From Leisingera sp. S132 (GTDB lineage Bacteria > Pseudomonadota > Alphaproteobacteria > Rhodobacterales > Rhodobacteraceae), in NCBI RefSeq assembly GCF_025144465.1, contig NZ_CP083553.1, positions 516,501-580,500 on the forward strand: a stretch of 64,000 nt of DNA. Reading direction: 5' to 3'. The notes below the pieces were generated by a model. The model worked only from the letters and a program-made list of their open reading frames with translations. It had not been told where the DNA came from and did no database searches. The position numbers and the translations under genes are program-made. Shown here piece after piece: positions 1 to 9,533 of the stretch; position 1 is the first letter of the stretch; the number at the start of each line of letters is the position of its first letter.

Positions 1-338
1 AGGAGGACACCTATCCTGCCTATCTGTCCGGCGGGCAGCAGCAGCGGGCGGCGATTGCGCGGGCGCTGGCGGTGGACCCGTCAGCGATGCTGTTTGACGA
101 ACCGACTTCGGCGCTGGACCCGGAACTGGTGGGCGAGGTGCTGACGGTGATCCGCGACCTGGCTGCCGAGGGGCGCACCATGCTGCTGGTCACCCATGAG
201 ATGAAATTCGCCCGCGAAGTCGCGAACCACGTTGTCTATCTGTACCAGGGCCGCATCGAAGAGCAGGGGCCGCCTGCCGAGGTCTTTGGCAATCCGCAAT
301 CAGACCGTCTGAAGCAATTTCTGAGCTCGGTCGCCTGA
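1..338 (+). CDS. Amino-acid ABC transporter ATP-binding protein (5'-truncated)
   Basis: Only the C-terminal third is inside the window; the reading frame is already open at base 3 and ends with TGA at 336-338. The visible part carries the ABC signature LSGGQQQR, the Walker B/D-loop FDEPTSALDPE and the H-loop histidine in VTHEM, followed by the short C-terminal tail typical of the HisP/GlnQ/OccP polar amino-acid ATPases. It would energise the two permeases encoded downstream. The next gene, a matching periplasmic binding protein, begins 39 bases later, so this is the first visible gene of a four-gene operon. The family is clear; the exact substrate is not readable from this fragment. Confidence 0.93.
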   Translation, partial: EDTYPAYLSGGQQQRAAIARALAVDPSAMLFDEPTSALDPELVGEVLTVIRDLAAEGRTMLLVTHEMKFAREVANHVVYLYQGRIEEQGPPAEVFGNPQSDRLKQFLSSVA

Positions 339-377
339 TCCACTACCACCAAAATAAAAACCAACAGGGAGATTAAG

Positions 378-1142
378 ATGAAACTGAAAGCATTGCTTGC
401 CGCGGCAACCGCGGTTGCCGCTCTGTCCGCTGGTGCGGCTGCTGCCGAACAGGTGAAAATCGGCATCGCTGCCGAACCCTATCCGCCGTTTGCCTCGCTC
501 GACAGCTCCGGCAATTGGGTCGGCTGGGAGGTCGAGGTGATCGGCGCGGTCTGCGCCGCGGCTGAACTGGACTGCGTGATCACGCCGGTCGCCTGGGACG
601 GCATCATCCCGTCGCTGACCGGCCAGCAGATCGACGCCATCATGGCTTCCATGTCGATCACCGAGGAACGGATGAAGACCATCGATTTCTCCGATCCCTA
701 CTACAACACCCCGGCAGTGATCGTTGCGGACAAGTCGATGGACATCGCGCCGACGCCGGAATCGCTGGCGGGCAAGATTGTCGGCATCCAGGCCTCGACC
801 ATTCACCAGGCCTATGCGCAGGAATACTTCAAGGATGCCGAGCTGAAGGTTTACCAAACCCAGGATGAGGCCAACCAGGATCTGTTCGCCGGCCGCATCG
901 ATGCGACCCAGGCAGACAGCATAGCGATGGCGGATTTCGTCGGGTCCGACACCGGCAGTTGCTGCGAGATCAAAGGCGCGGTGGCGGATGACCCGGCGAT
1001 CCTGGGCCGCGGTGTCGGCGCTGGCGTGCGCAAGGGCGACGACGCGCTGCGCGAGGCACTGAACAAGGGCATCGCGGCGATCCTGGCCGACGGCACCCAC
1101 GAGATGATCACCGCCAAATACTTCACCACCAGCATCTACTAA
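378..1142 (+). CDS. Polar/basic amino-acid ABC transporter, periplasmic binding protein
   Basis: 254 residues with a Sec signal peptide (MKLK, an alanine-rich core, cleavage near AAA-EQ). The mature protein shows the bacterial extracellular solute-binding family 3 pattern: KIGIAAEPYPPF at the start, GWEVEV, WDGIIPSL, and the MSITEERMKTIDFSDPYY signature. This is the LAO/histidine/octopine-binding type, so lysine, arginine, ornithine or an opine-like amino acid is the likely ligand (inference). A GGGAG ribosome site lies just before the ATG. It sits between the ATPase fragment and two permeases, which completes a standard importer. Confidence 0.92.
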   Translation: MKLKALLAAATAVAALSAGAAAAEQVKIGIAAEPYPPFASLDSSGNWVGWEVEVIGAVCAAAELDCVITPVAWDGIIPSLTGQQIDAIMASMSITEERMKTIDFSDPYYNTPAVIVADKSMDIAPTPESLAGKIVGIQASTIHQAYAQEYFKDAELKVYQTQDEANQDLFAGRIDATQADSIAMADFVGSDTGSCCEIKGAVADDPAILGRGVGAGVRKGDDALREALNKGIAAILADGTHEMITAKYFTTSIY

Positions 1143-1151
1143 GGTGCTGCC

Positions 1152-1898
1152 GTGACCGGACTGTTCGAACTACTGGGCCTCGGCGCCAGCGCAGAGCTGC
1201 TGTCGCTGTCAGGCTGGGGAGGCAACCTGTTGCGCGGGCTTGCCAACTCCCTGCAGATCGCCGTTGGCGCTTTTGGGCTGGGGCTGATGATCGGGCTGTT
1301 CGGGGCCTATGGCAAACTTTATGGCGGGAAGGTCACGCGTGATCTTCTCGCCATCTATACCACGGTGATCCGGGCGGTGCCTGAACTGGTGCTGATCCTG
1401 ATCCTCTATTACGTGGGCAGCGATATCATCAACAAGATTTCCGAGGCAATGGGTGGCGGCCGGGTCGAGATCAACGGCGTTGCGGCCGGCATCTGGGTGC
1501 TGGGCGTGGTGCAGGGGGCCTATGCCACCGAAGTGCTGCGCGGCGCCATCAAGGCAGTGCCTGTGGGGCAGATCGAGGCGGCGAAGTCCTATGGCATGCC
1601 TGCCTTCATGATCATGCGGCGGGTGACGATCCCGGCGATGATGAGCTTTGCGGTGCCGGGGCTGGCAAACCTGTGGCTGATCGCCACCAAGGACACCGCG
1701 CTGCTGGCGGTGGTCGGCTTCAATGAGCTGACGCTGGAAACCCGGCAGGCGGCGAGCAGCACGCGGGCGTATTTCACCTTCTTCCTGGCGGCTGGGTTCC
1801 TGTACCTGATGGTGACGCTGTGCTCCGGCGCGGTCTTTGCCCGGGTTGAGAAATGGGCGAGGCGCGGCCAGCCCTCGCTGAAGGGGGGCGCGCGATGA
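1152..1898 (+). CDS. Amino-acid ABC transporter permease (HisQ/OccQ type)
   Basis: 248 residues starting at GTG, 9 bases after the binding-protein stop. It is an integral membrane protein with about five hydrophobic segments and the BPD_transp_1 EAA loop (EAAKSYGMPAFMIMRRVTIP) that contacts the ATPase. The N-terminus LLRGLANSLQIAVGAF is typical of His/Glu/Gln/Arg/opine permeases. Its last four bases overlap the start of the second permease (ATGA), indicating translational coupling. It probably forms a heterodimer with that second permease. Confidence 0.9.
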   Translation: MTGLFELLGLGASAELLSLSGWGGNLLRGLANSLQIAVGAFGLGLMIGLFGAYGKLYGGKVTRDLLAIYTTVIRAVPELVLILILYYVGSDIINKISEAMGGGRVEINGVAAGIWVLGVVQGAYATEVLRGAIKAVPVGQIEAAKSYGMPAFMIMRRVTIPAMMSFAVPGLANLWLIATKDTALLAVVGFNELTLETRQAASSTRAYFTFFLAAGFLYLMVTLCSGAVFARVEKWARRGQPSLKGGAR

Positions 1899-2656
1899 CC
1901 GGTTTGAAGGAACTGATGCAGCCGCACCGCATCGTGATGATGCTGGTGTTCGCGGGGATCGCGATCTGGTGTGCAGTCGCGCTACGCTGGGACTGGATCC
2001 CAAAATACGCGCCGCTGGCGCTAGAGGGGCTGTGGGCCACGGTTTGGATCCTTGCGGTTTCGACCTTCCTCGGCTTTCTGCTGGCAGTGCCTCTGGGATT
2101 GGCGCAGGCGGTGGGGCCCTGGTACCTGTCGATCCCGGCGCGCACGTTCTGCACCATTATCCGCGGCACGCCGCTGCTCTTGCAGATCTGGCTCTTGTAT
2201 TACGGGCTAGGCTCGCTATTTCCGCAGTTCCCCTGGATCCGCTCTTCCGAGCTGTGGCCGTATTTGCGCCAGGCCTGGCCCTATGCGGTGCTGGCGCTGA
2301 CCCTGTCTTATGCGGGCTATGAGGGCGAGGTCATGCGCGGCGCGTTTTCCGGTGTCGCCAAGGGGCAGCTGGAGGCCGCGAAATCCTTTGGCATGCCGCG
2401 CTTTACCATGTTTCGCCGGATCTGGCTGCCGCAGGCAGTGCGCAACGTGCTGCCGACTTTGGGCGGAGAAACCATCCTGCAGCTGAAGGCGACACCGCTG
2501 GTGGCGACAATCACGGTGATGGAAATCTATGCGGTTTCCTCGCGCGTGCGGGCAGATACCTTTATCGTCTATGAGCCGCTTTTGCTGCTGGCGCTGGTTT
2601 ACATGGCCATCGCCGGGGGGATTGCCCTGGCCTTCCGGCGGTTTGAGAAAGGCTGA
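1895..2656 (+). CDS. Amino-acid ABC transporter permease (HisM/OccM type)
   Basis: 253 residues. The start is taken at the ATG of the ATGA overlap with the previous permease; an open frame continues upstream to 1853 but would lie inside the neighbouring gene. It shows the EAA loop (EAAKSFGMPRFTMFRRIWLPQ), LEGLWATVWILAVSTF at the first transmembrane segment and RGTPLLLQIW, a hallmark of this permease class. It is the second half of the permease pair and the last gene of the operon. A UUCG-capped hairpin follows at 2672-2691. Confidence 0.9.
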   Translation: MTGLKELMQPHRIVMMLVFAGIAIWCAVALRWDWIPKYAPLALEGLWATVWILAVSTFLGFLLAVPLGLAQAVGPWYLSIPARTFCTIIRGTPLLLQIWLLYYGLGSLFPQFPWIRSSELWPYLRQAWPYAVLALTLSYAGYEGEVMRGAFSGVAKGQLEAAKSFGMPRFTMFRRIWLPQAVRNVLPTLGGETILQLKATPLVATITVMEIYAVSSRVRADTFIVYEPLLLLALVYMAIAGGIALAFRRFEKG

Positions 2657-2671
2657 AAACACGGGCATTTA

Positions 2672-2691
2672 GCTTGCTCTTCGGAGCAGGC
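2672..2691 (+). terminator. Candidate 3'-end hairpin after the amino-acid transporter operon
   Basis: The arms TGCTC and GAGCA (2675-2679 / 2684-2688) enclose a TTCG tetraloop, extended by an outer GC pair. UUCG-capped stems are very stable in RNA. No T-run follows, so it may be an RNA 3'-end stabiliser rather than a strict intrinsic terminator. Confidence 0.45.
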
Positions 2692-2718
2692 GATATTGGT
2701 CCGGAATTTCTGATTTAT

Positions 2719-2732
2719 CTGACATACATCAA
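2719..2732 (+). promoter_or_regulatory. FNR/NNR-type box upstream of the nos operon
   Basis: CTGACATACATCAA matches the FNR/DNR/NnrR consensus TTGAT-N4-ATCAA at 8 of 10 defined positions, with a perfect right half-site. Its centre is about 70 bases before the nosC start codon, which allows class II activation near position -41. It is the only such box seen in the gap and would tie N2O reductase expression to low oxygen or nitric oxide. Confidence 0.65.
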
Positions 2733-2794
2733 ATAACGGCACTGAAGTTCGCTCTAGTGTCAGCGGCGAATGCAGCAAGAGATTCTTGTAACAG

Positions 2795-3259
2795 ATGCCG
2801 CACACCCGTTTCATATCTACCGCATGCCGCGCCGGATTGTTCCGTCGCCTGGCGGGAATGTGTGCGGTCTTCATGCTGGTTTTTCAGGTTGCCTTTCCCG
2901 GTGCTGCACAGGCGGTTTCTGGCGGGGAGAGGGTCGAAATCTGCGGTGAGGCCGGCGTAGTGGAAATCCAGGCCGCCGCCGGAGACAGCGAAGAGCAGCA
3001 GGATTGCCCCAAGTGCAGCGCCTGCGCGCTGTGTGCCGCTGAAACCGGGGCTGCGCCTGCCAGCGTTATACAGTCTGGCATCAGCCGGGCGGCGGACTGT
3101 GCCGTGCTGCTGCCTGCGGGCACTGCCGTGCAGCCGAACCCGGCTCAGTACTGGCATGACGGCCGCGGACCTCCGCTGGCGGCGAAAGAACAATCCGAAC
3201 GCGCACCCAGCGCGCTCGTGGCAGCCACTCAAAGGAAAGGAGAGGCGCCATGGTCCTGA
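2795..3259 (+). CDS. nosC: NosC, small cysteine-rich protein of the nos operon
   Basis: 154 residues. A basic N-terminus and a hydrophobic stretch (MCAVFMLVFQVAFPGAAQA, about residues 22-40) look like a signal peptide or single membrane anchor. Next to the middle lies DCPKCSACALC, four cysteines spaced C-x2-C-x2-C-x2-C, the feature that defines NosC of Paracoccus and Rhodobacter nos clusters. Its function is unknown there too. It is the first gene after the FNR/NNR-type box, and its last ten bases overlap nosR. The ribosome site (AAGAGA) is weak and far from the ATG, so the start is less certain than the frame. Confidence 0.75.
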   Translation: MPHTRFISTACRAGLFRRLAGMCAVFMLVFQVAFPGAAQAVSGGERVEICGEAGVVEIQAAAGDSEEQQDCPKCSACALCAAETGAAPASVIQSGISRAADCAVLLPAGTAVQPNPAQYWHDGRGPPLAAKEQSERAPSALVAATQRKGEAPWS

Positions 3260-5439
3260 CACGCGTCTTCCGGGGCTGGCTGACAGCCCTTGCGATGACA
3301 TTCGCCGCCCTATTTGCTGCGGCGGCTGAGGCAGACAGCCTCGACAGCTTCCTGACAGAATTGACACCTAGCGACCTGGTGCCCGATGCCGAGGCGTTTG
3401 GCCCAGTGCGCGCCGATGTGCCAGTGGCACCGGTGCTGAAGGCTGGCAAGACCATTGCCTATGCTTTCCTGACCTCCGATTTCGTGGGCACCACCGGTTA
3501 CAGCGGCAAGCCGATCCATGTGGTTGCGGCAATTGATACCGATGCGGTTCTGACGGGCGTGAAGCTGGTCAAACATTCTGAGCCGATTGTGCTGATCGGT
3601 ATTCCGAACTCGAAAATGGTCAAGCTGACTGAGAGCTATGCGGGTCTCGACCTGAAGGCCGAGGCGGCGGCGGGTGGCGATGCTCATGACCTCGACATCA
3701 TCTCCGGTGCGACGGTCACGATCATGGTGATTGACGACAGCCTGGTGCGGGCGGGTATCAAGGTTGCCCGCGCGCTGGGGTTGGGCGGTCTGTCACCGGT
3801 GCAGGCGGACGGGCCGAAACGCGAGGTTGACATGGCCCGCGGGGAAGCCGCGGATTGGACCACGCTGGCGGGCGACGGGTCTGTGCGGCGGTTGACGCTT
3901 GATGTGGGCCAGATCAATGCGGCCTTTGCAGCCACAGGCGACCAGCGCGCAATCCGGAGACGTGAACGCGGCGCGCCGGATGAAACCTTCATCGACATGC
4001 AAATGGCGCTGGTTTCCGTGCCCTCCATCGGCAGTTCGCTGCTGGGTGAGGCGGAGTATAAGAATCTGCGGAATTGGCTGAAGGAAGGCGAACACGCCAT
4101 TCTGGTGCTGGGGCGCGGCAGCTATAGCTTTAAGGGGTCCGGCTATGTGCGAGGCGGCATTTTCGACCGCATCCAGCTGATCCAGGGCGATGCCTCTGTG
4201 CGGTTCTTCGACAAGCAGCACAAACGGCTGGGGGCGCTGGCCACCCCGGACAGCCCGAGTTTCAATGAGCTGGACCTGTTCAAGATCCCGGCGGATGCTG
4301 AGTTTGATCCGGCTGAACCGTTCCGTCTGCAACTGCTGGTGCAGCGCGCTGTCGGCGCGCTGGAGCGGACGTTCCTGACCTTTGATCTGGGCTACAATCT
4401 GCCAGAGCAGTATCTGCTGCCTGCCGCACCCGCACCCAAGTTGGTAGAGGATGACACTGGAGAGGCGGCTGCCAAGGCCGCGCTGTGGCAGCGGATCTGG
4501 AAGGACCGTACCGTCGAAATCTCAGTGCTGGGCGTGATGCTGCTGGTGCTGACGGGTGTGTTCTTCTTCCAGTTTCAGGCGACGGTGAATGCGCGCACAT
4601 TCTATTGGTTCCGCATTGGATACCTGACCGTCACCCTGGTGTTCCTGGGCTGGTACGCCAACGCGCAGCTGAGCGTTGTTAACCTGATGGCGCTGGCGGG
4701 ATCTTTGCGCAGCGGCTTCTCCTGGGATGCCTTCCTGCTGGACCCGCTGGTCTTCATCCAGTGGTTCGCCGTTGCTGCTGCGCTGCTGTTCTGGGGCCGC
4801 GGCGCCTATTGCGGCTGGCTGTGCCCGTTCGGCGCACTGCAGGAACTGACCAACAAGATCGCCCGCGCCTTCAAGGTGCCGCAGATCACTCTGCCGTGGG
4901 GCCTGCATGAGCGCCTGTGGTCTGCAAAATACATGATCTTCCTCGGTTTGTTCGCTGTATCGATGGTGTCGATCCCGTTGGCCGAAACCTATGCCGAGGT
5001 GGAGCCGTTCAAGACCGCGATCATCCTGAAATTCGTGCGCGACTGGCCGTTTGTGGTCTTTGCCGTGGCGCTCTTGCTGGCCGGGCTGTTCATCGAACGG
5101 TTCTACTGCCGCTACATGTGCCCGCTGGGCGCGGCGCTGGCAATCCCGGCGCGGGTGCGGATGTTCGACTGGCTGAAGCGCTATCATGAGTGCGGCCACC
5201 CCTGTCAGACCTGTGCCAACGAGTGCCCGGTTCAGGCGATTCACCCGACGGGTGAGATCAACCCGAATGAATGCGTGAACTGCCTGCATTGCCAGGTTCT
5301 GTATCAATCCGAAGCCAAATGCCCGGTTGTCATCAAACAGCTGAAACGCCGGGCCAAGACCGGCAGCCCCGCACCGGACGTTGCTCTGGGTCGGCCGCCT
5401 GCCAATCACCCCAACGCGAACAGGATCAAAGTTTCCTGA
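3250..5439 (+). CDS. nosR: NosR, membrane flavo-iron-sulfur protein for N2O reduction
   Basis: 729 residues. Signal/membrane segment (about 7-27), a periplasmic FMN-binding domain containing S152-GAT155, where the threonine is the expected covalent FMN site, then several transmembrane segments from about residue 420. The cytoplasmic part has CGWLCPFGA (about 520) and CRYMCPLGA (about 620) polyferredoxin-type motifs and two ferredoxin clusters ([13 protein letters not shown] near 648; CVNCLHC near 675). In known systems NosR feeds electrons to NosZ and is needed for nosZ expression and CuZ activity. It overlaps nosC and precedes nosZ by 11 bases. Flavinylation would need an ApbE/NosX protein, which is not encoded in this window. 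Confidence 0.95.
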   Translation: MVLTRVFRGWLTALAMTFAALFAAAAEADSLDSFLTELTPSDLVPDAEAFGPVRADVPVAPVLKAGKTIAYAFLTSDFVGTTGYSGKPIHVVAAIDTDAVLTGVKLVKHSEPIVLIGIPNSKMVKLTESYAGLDLKAEAAAGGDAHDLDIISGATVTIMVIDDSLVRAGIKVARALGLGGLSPVQADGPKREVDMARGEAADWTTLAGDGSVRRLTLDVGQINAAFAATGDQRAIRRRERGAPDETFIDMQMALVSVPSIGSSLLGEAEYKNLRNWLKEGEHAILVLGRGSYSFKGSGYVRGGIFDRIQLIQGDASVRFFDKQHKRLGALATPDSPSFNELDLFKIPADAEFDPAEPFRLQLLVQRAVGALERTFLTFDLGYNLPEQYLLPAAPAPKLVEDDTGEAAAKAALWQRIWKDRTVEISVLGVMLLVLTGVFFFQFQATVNARTFYWFRIGYLTVTLVFLGWYANAQLSVVNLMALAGSLRSGFSWDAFLLDPLVFIQWFAVAAALLFWGRGAYCGWLCPFGALQELTNKIARAFKVPQITLPWGLHERLWSAKYMIFLGLFAVSMVSIPLAETYAEVEPFKTAIILKFVRDWPFVVFAVALLLAGLFIERFYCRYMCPLGAALAIPARVRMFDWLKRYHECGHPCQTCANECPVQAIHPTGEINPNECVNCLHCQVLYQSEAKCPVVIKQLKRRAKTGSPAPDVALGRPPANHPNANRIKVS

Positions 5440-5450
5440 AGGAGGACATC

Positions 5451-7358
5451 ATGTCTGAAGAGATGAAAAACAAACTGCCCGTCACCCGCCGCGGCCTTCT
5501 GGGGGCCACGGCCTCCGGCGCCGTTCTGGCGGCGACCGGTGCCGGCTCCGCGCTGCTGGGCGCAAAACCTGCGCAGGCGGCCGGATTCGGCCTGGAGCCG
5601 GGCGAGCTGGATGAATACTACGGCTTCTGGTCGTCAGGCCAGACCGGCGAACTGCGCATTATGGGCGTTCCGTCCATGCGCGAACTGATGCGGGTGCCGG
5701 TGTTCAACCGCTGCTCTGCCACCGGCTGGGGCCAGACCAATGAGTCCCTGAAAATCCTGACCGAGGGCTTGCTGCCGGAGACCAAGGATTTCCTGGCCGC
5801 CAACGGCAAGATCACCTATGACAACGGCGACCTGCACCACCCGCATATGTCGTTCACCGACGGCACCTATGACGGCCGCTATCTGTTCATGAACGACAAG
5901 GCCAACACCCGCGTTGCCCGGGTGCGCTGCGACGTGATGAAATGCGACAAGATCATTGAGATCCCCAACGCCAAAGACATCCACGGCCTGCGCCCGCAGA
6001 AATTCCCGCGCACCGGCTATGTCTTTGCCAACGGCGAGCACGAAGCGCCGCTGATCAACGACGGCCAGATCCTGGATGATCCGTCGCAATATGTGAACAT
6101 CTTCTCTGCCATCGACGGCGACAGCATGGAAGTCGCTTGGCAGGTCATCGTCTCGGGCAACCTGGACAACACCGACTGCGACTATCAGGGCAAATATGCG
6201 TTCTCGACCTCCTACAACTCGGAAATGGGCATGAACCTGGCCGAAATGACCGAGAGCGAGCTGGACCACGTGGTTGTCTTCAATATCAAAGCGATTGAGG
6301 AAGCGATTGCGGCAGGCGACTATCAGGAGCTGAACGGGGCCAAGGTTGTGGACGGGCGCAAGGAATCCGGCAAGAACTTCACCCGCTATATCCCGATCCC
6401 CAACTCGCCGCATGGCGTGAACGCCGCGCCCGACAAGAAGCACATCATGATCAACGGCAAGCTGTCGCCAACAGTTTCCGTCATCGATGTCGAGAAAGTC
6501 AACGCGCTGTTCAGCGACAACGCCGATCCGCGCTCTGCCATTGTGGCGGAACCGCAACTGGGCCTTGGCCCGCTTCACACCGCATTCGACAACCGCGGCT
6601 ATGCCTACACCACCCTGTTCTTGGACAGCCAGGTGGTGAAATGGGACATCGCCAAGGCGATCGAGGCCTATGCGGGCGCCGATGTGGACCCGATCATGGA
6701 CAAGGTCGATGTGCAGTATCAGCCGGGCCACAACTCCACCTCCATGGGTGAAACCGCTGAGGCGGACGGCAAGTGGCTGATCTCGATGAACAAGTTCTCC
6801 AAGGACCGGTTCCTGAACGTGGGCCCCCTGAAGCCCGAGAACGAGCAGCTGATCGACATTTCCGGCGACAAGATGAAGGTGGTGCACGATGGCCCGACCT
6901 TTGCGGAACCGCATGACTCGATCATCGTTCACCGCTCCAAGGTGAACCCGGCCAGCACCTGGCAGCGCAACGACCCGATGTGGGAAGACGCGCGCAAGCA
7001 GGCCGAGGCGGATGGCGTCGATCTGGATGACTATCAGGACACCATCATCCGCGACGGCGACAAGGTGCGGGTCTACATGTCGAGCCAGGCGCCGAACTTC
7101 AGCCTTGAGAAGTTCACCGTCAAGCAGGGCGACGAGGTCACCGTCTTTGTCACCAACCTGGACGACATTGACGACCTGACCCACGGGTTCTGCCTGTCGA
7201 ACTTCGGTATCGCCATGGAGGTCGGGCCGCTGGCCACCGCCTCTGTCACCTTCAAGGCGGAGCGCCCGGGTGTGCACTGGTACTACTGCCAGTGGTTCTG
7301 CCATGCGCTGCACATGGAAATGCGCGGCCGGATGCTGGTCGAGCCGCGGAGCGCCTGA
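5451..7358 (+). CDS. nosZ: Nitrous-oxide reductase NosZ (clade I, Tat-exported)
   Basis: 635 residues. The start ATG follows a strong GGAGGAC ribosome site at 5440-5446. The Tat signal is VTRRGLLG plus a hydrophobic stretch, which marks clade I NosZ. All seven CuZ histidines can be found: the pair in DLHHPHMSF (residues 129-130), [30 protein letters not shown] and EPHDSI. The C-terminal cupredoxin domain has the CuA site [12 protein letters not shown] (Cys613, Cys617, His621, Met624) plus the upstream THGF histidine. It therefore looks catalytically complete, reducing N2O to N2 in the periplasm. No nir or nor genes are in the window. Confidence 0.98.
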   Translation: MSEEMKNKLPVTRRGLLGATASGAVLAATGAGSALLGAKPAQAAGFGLEPGELDEYYGFWSSGQTGELRIMGVPSMRELMRVPVFNRCSATGWGQTNESLKILTEGLLPETKDFLAANGKITYDNGDLHHPHMSFTDGTYDGRYLFMNDKANTRVARVRCDVMKCDKIIEIPNAKDIHGLRPQKFPRTGYVFANGEHEAPLINDGQILDDPSQYVNIFSAIDGDSMEVAWQVIVSGNLDNTDCDYQGKYAFSTSYNSEMGMNLAEMTESELDHVVVFNIKAIEEAIAAGDYQELNGAKVVDGRKESGKNFTRYIPIPNSPHGVNAAPDKKHIMINGKLSPTVSVIDVEKVNALFSDNADPRSAIVAEPQLGLGPLHTAFDNRGYAYTTLFLDSQVVKWDIAKAIEAYAGADVDPIMDKVDVQYQPGHNSTSMGETAEADGKWLISMNKFSKDRFLNVGPLKPENEQLIDISGDKMKVVHDGPTFAEPHDSIIVHRSKVNPASTWQRNDPMWEDARKQAEADGVDLDDYQDTIIRDGDKVRVYMSSQAPNFSLEKFTVKQGDEVTVFVTNLDDIDDLTHGFCLSNFGIAMEVGPLATASVTFKAERPGVHWYYCQWFCHALHMEMRGRMLVEPRSA

Positions 7359-7360
7359 AG

Positions 7361-8644
7361 ATGAAACGGCTCCTGCCCAAATCCCTGGTTGCGGCCCTTG
7401 CCGGTCTGGCGCCCGCGCTTATGGCACCGGCCTGGGCGGCGGATTGGGATGTTACCAACCGGGCAGGGGCCATCGCTGATACACTGGCGCAGGCGGCGGA
7501 TGGCGACACCCTCCGCCTCGCCCCCGGCGAATACGCCGAAACCCTGGTGCTGGACCGGCCGGTAACGCTTGACGGGCAGGGCCAGGCCACGCTGGACGGG
7601 CAGGGCAAGGGGTCGGTGATCACCGTGACCGGGCCGGGCGTGACCGTTCAGAACCTGACCGTTGTTGGCTCCGGCTCCTCGCATCAGGAGATCGACAGCG
7701 GCATCAAGCTGACCAAGACGGCAAAGGCGCCGCAGGTCCTGAACAATGTGCTGCTGGGCAACCTGTACGGCGTCGACATTCACGGCGCCCGGGACAGCCT
7801 GGTGCAGGGCAACCGGATCGAGGGGCGTCTCGACCGGCACATGAACGCCCGCGGCAACGGGGTCTATGTCTGGAACGCGCCGGGTGCTGTGGTGGACGGC
7901 AATGACATCCGATTTGGCCGCGACGGGATCTTTGTGAACAGTTCCAAGAAGAACGCCTTCACCAACAACACTTTCCGCGACCTGCGGTTTGCCGTGCATT
8001 ACATGTATGCCGACAATTCCGAGGTATCGGGCAACGTCTCGATCGGCAATCACCTGGGTTATGCGGTGATGTTCTCGAAACGGGTCAAGGTGACCGGAAA
8101 TGTGTCGCTGAACGACCGTGATCATGGGATGATGCTGAACTATGCCAACCAGGGCGAGGTGCGCGGCAACTATGTGAAGGGCGCCAGGGACAAATGCACC
8201 TTCCTATATAACGCACACAAGAATGATTTCTCCGGCAACTGGTTCGAGGGCTGCGGAATCGGCATCCACTTCACCGCGGGCAGCGACGGCAACCGGATGG
8301 TTGGGAACGCTTTTGTCGGCAACCGGCATCAGGTGAAATTTGTTTCCACCAAATGGGTGGAATGGAGCGAGGACGGCCAGGGCAATCACTGGTCCGACTT
8401 CGCAGGGTTTGATGTGGACGGGGATGGAATCGCTGATGCCCCCTACCGTCCGAATGACAGCATGGACCATGTTCTGTGGACTCAGCCTGCGGCGAAACTC
8501 TTGATGGGATCGCCTGCGGTGCAACTGGTGCGCTGGTCGCAGTCTGCATTTCCGGCGCTGCTGCCCGGCGGGGTGATCGATAGCCACCCGCTGATGGTCC
8601 CCGTGCGGCCAGAAGCCGCCAGAAAGGTTGAACAGGATGGATAA
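7361..8644 (+). CDS. nosD: NosD, periplasmic beta-helix copper-site maturation protein
   Basis: 427 residues starting at ATG two bases after the nosZ stop. A Sec signal (MKRLLPKSLVAALAG to AWA) is followed by right-handed parallel beta-helix (PbH1/CASH) repeats seen as recurring G-N-x-I/V rungs such as VDGNDI and VSGNVS. NosD works with NosF and NosY in assembling the CuZ sulfide-bridged copper centre of NosZ. Its last eight bases overlap nosF. Length and position are standard for the family. Confidence 0.95.
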   Translation: MKRLLPKSLVAALAGLAPALMAPAWAADWDVTNRAGAIADTLAQAADGDTLRLAPGEYAETLVLDRPVTLDGQGQATLDGQGKGSVITVTGPGVTVQNLTVVGSGSSHQEIDSGIKLTKTAKAPQVLNNVLLGNLYGVDIHGARDSLVQGNRIEGRLDRHMNARGNGVYVWNAPGAVVDGNDIRFGRDGIFVNSSKKNAFTNNTFRDLRFAVHYMYADNSEVSGNVSIGNHLGYAVMFSKRVKVTGNVSLNDRDHGMMLNYANQGEVRGNYVKGARDKCTFLYNAHKNDFSGNWFEGCGIGIHFTAGSDGNRMVGNAFVGNRHQVKFVSTKWVEWSEDGQGNHWSDFAGFDVDGDGIADAPYRPNDSMDHVLWTQPAAKLLMGSPAVQLVRWSQSAFPALLPGGVIDSHPLMVPVRPEAARKVEQDG

Positions 8645-9533
8645 CGCTCCGCTGCAAATCCGCGCGCTGGACAAGTTCCGCGGCAAGACGCAGGTGCTGC
8701 ATGGCATCGACCTGGACATCGCGCCGGGTGAGCGGCTGGCGCTGTTGGGCCATAATGGCGCAGGCAAATCGACGATGATCAAGGCGGTGCTGGGCCTGAT
8801 CCGGCATGAGGGTGGCAGCATCCGCATCTGCGGTTCCGCGCCCGGTTGTGCCGCGGCACGGGCCGCCACGGCTTTTCTGCCGGAAGCCGTCAGCTTTCAC
8901 CCGGCATTGACCGGGCATGAGCAGCTGTCCCTGTTTGCCCGCCTGGCTGGCGAGCGCGCTGACATCAAGGGCCTGCTGGAACGGGTCGGCCTGGGCGAGG
9001 CCATGCACCGCCGCATTGGCGCCTATTCCAAGGGGATGCGGCAGCGGCTGGGGCTGGCGCAGGTGCTGCTGGGCCGCCCGAAGCTGGCGCTGCTGGATGA
9101 GCCGACCAGCGGGCTGGACCCGATCTCGCGCCAGGACCTCTATGCCATCATCAATGAGCTGGCAGAACAGGGCGCGGCGGTACTGATCGCCTCCCACGCG
9201 CTGACCGAGGTGGAGGCGCGAACCGACCGCATCGCCATCCTGCGCAAGGGTGTGAAGGTCGCGGATGACACGCTGGCGGGCCTGTCGGCTGAGGCCGGGC
9301 TGCCGGTCAGGCTGCGGGTGCAGGCCAGCGGTGCAGAAGCCGACCGGATTGCAACCCAAACCGGCGGGCGGCGGATCAACGGCGCTTCGGTCGAAATCCT
9401 GTGCCGTCCCCAGGACAAGATGGCGGAGCTGCGCAGGATCGCTGCCATGGGGGACGCCGTGGCTGACATCGACATGGTGCCGCCGCGGCTGGAAGACCTT
9501 TACCGCCATTATTCCGGGGAGAACCGCAAATGA
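8637..9533 (+). CDS. nosF: NosF, ABC-type ATPase for NosZ maturation
   Basis: 298 residues from ATG 8637; AGAAAGG lies at a good distance upstream. A TTG at 8628 in frame is a possible but weaker start. Walker A GHNGAGKST, signature SKGMRQRLGLAQ and Walker B LLDEPTSGLD are all intact. It powers the NosDFY complex at the cytoplasmic face. The gene overlaps nosD by eight bases and nosY by four (ATGA), consistent with coupled translation. Confidence 0.95.
   Translation: MDNAPLQIRALDKFRGKTQVLHGIDLDIAPGERLALLGHNGAGKSTMIKAVLGLIRHEGGSIRICGSAPGCAAARAATAFLPEAVSFHPALTGHEQLSLFARLAGERADIKGLLERVGLGEAMHRRIGAYSKGMRQRLGLAQVLLGRPKLALLDEPTSGLDPISRQDLYAIINELAEQGAAVLIASHALTEVEARTDRIAILRKGVKVADDTLAGLSAEAGLPVRLRVQASGAEADRIATQTGGRRINGASVEILCRPQDKMAELRRIAAMGDAVADIDMVPPRLEDLYRHYSGENRK

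Noticed and set aside
5634-7313. A 559-codon frame antisense to nosZ, and similar long frames antisense to the exporter (42320-44197) and the adhesin (46928-48205)
   Set aside because: All mirror well-supported genes, have atypical composition and no ribosome sites.
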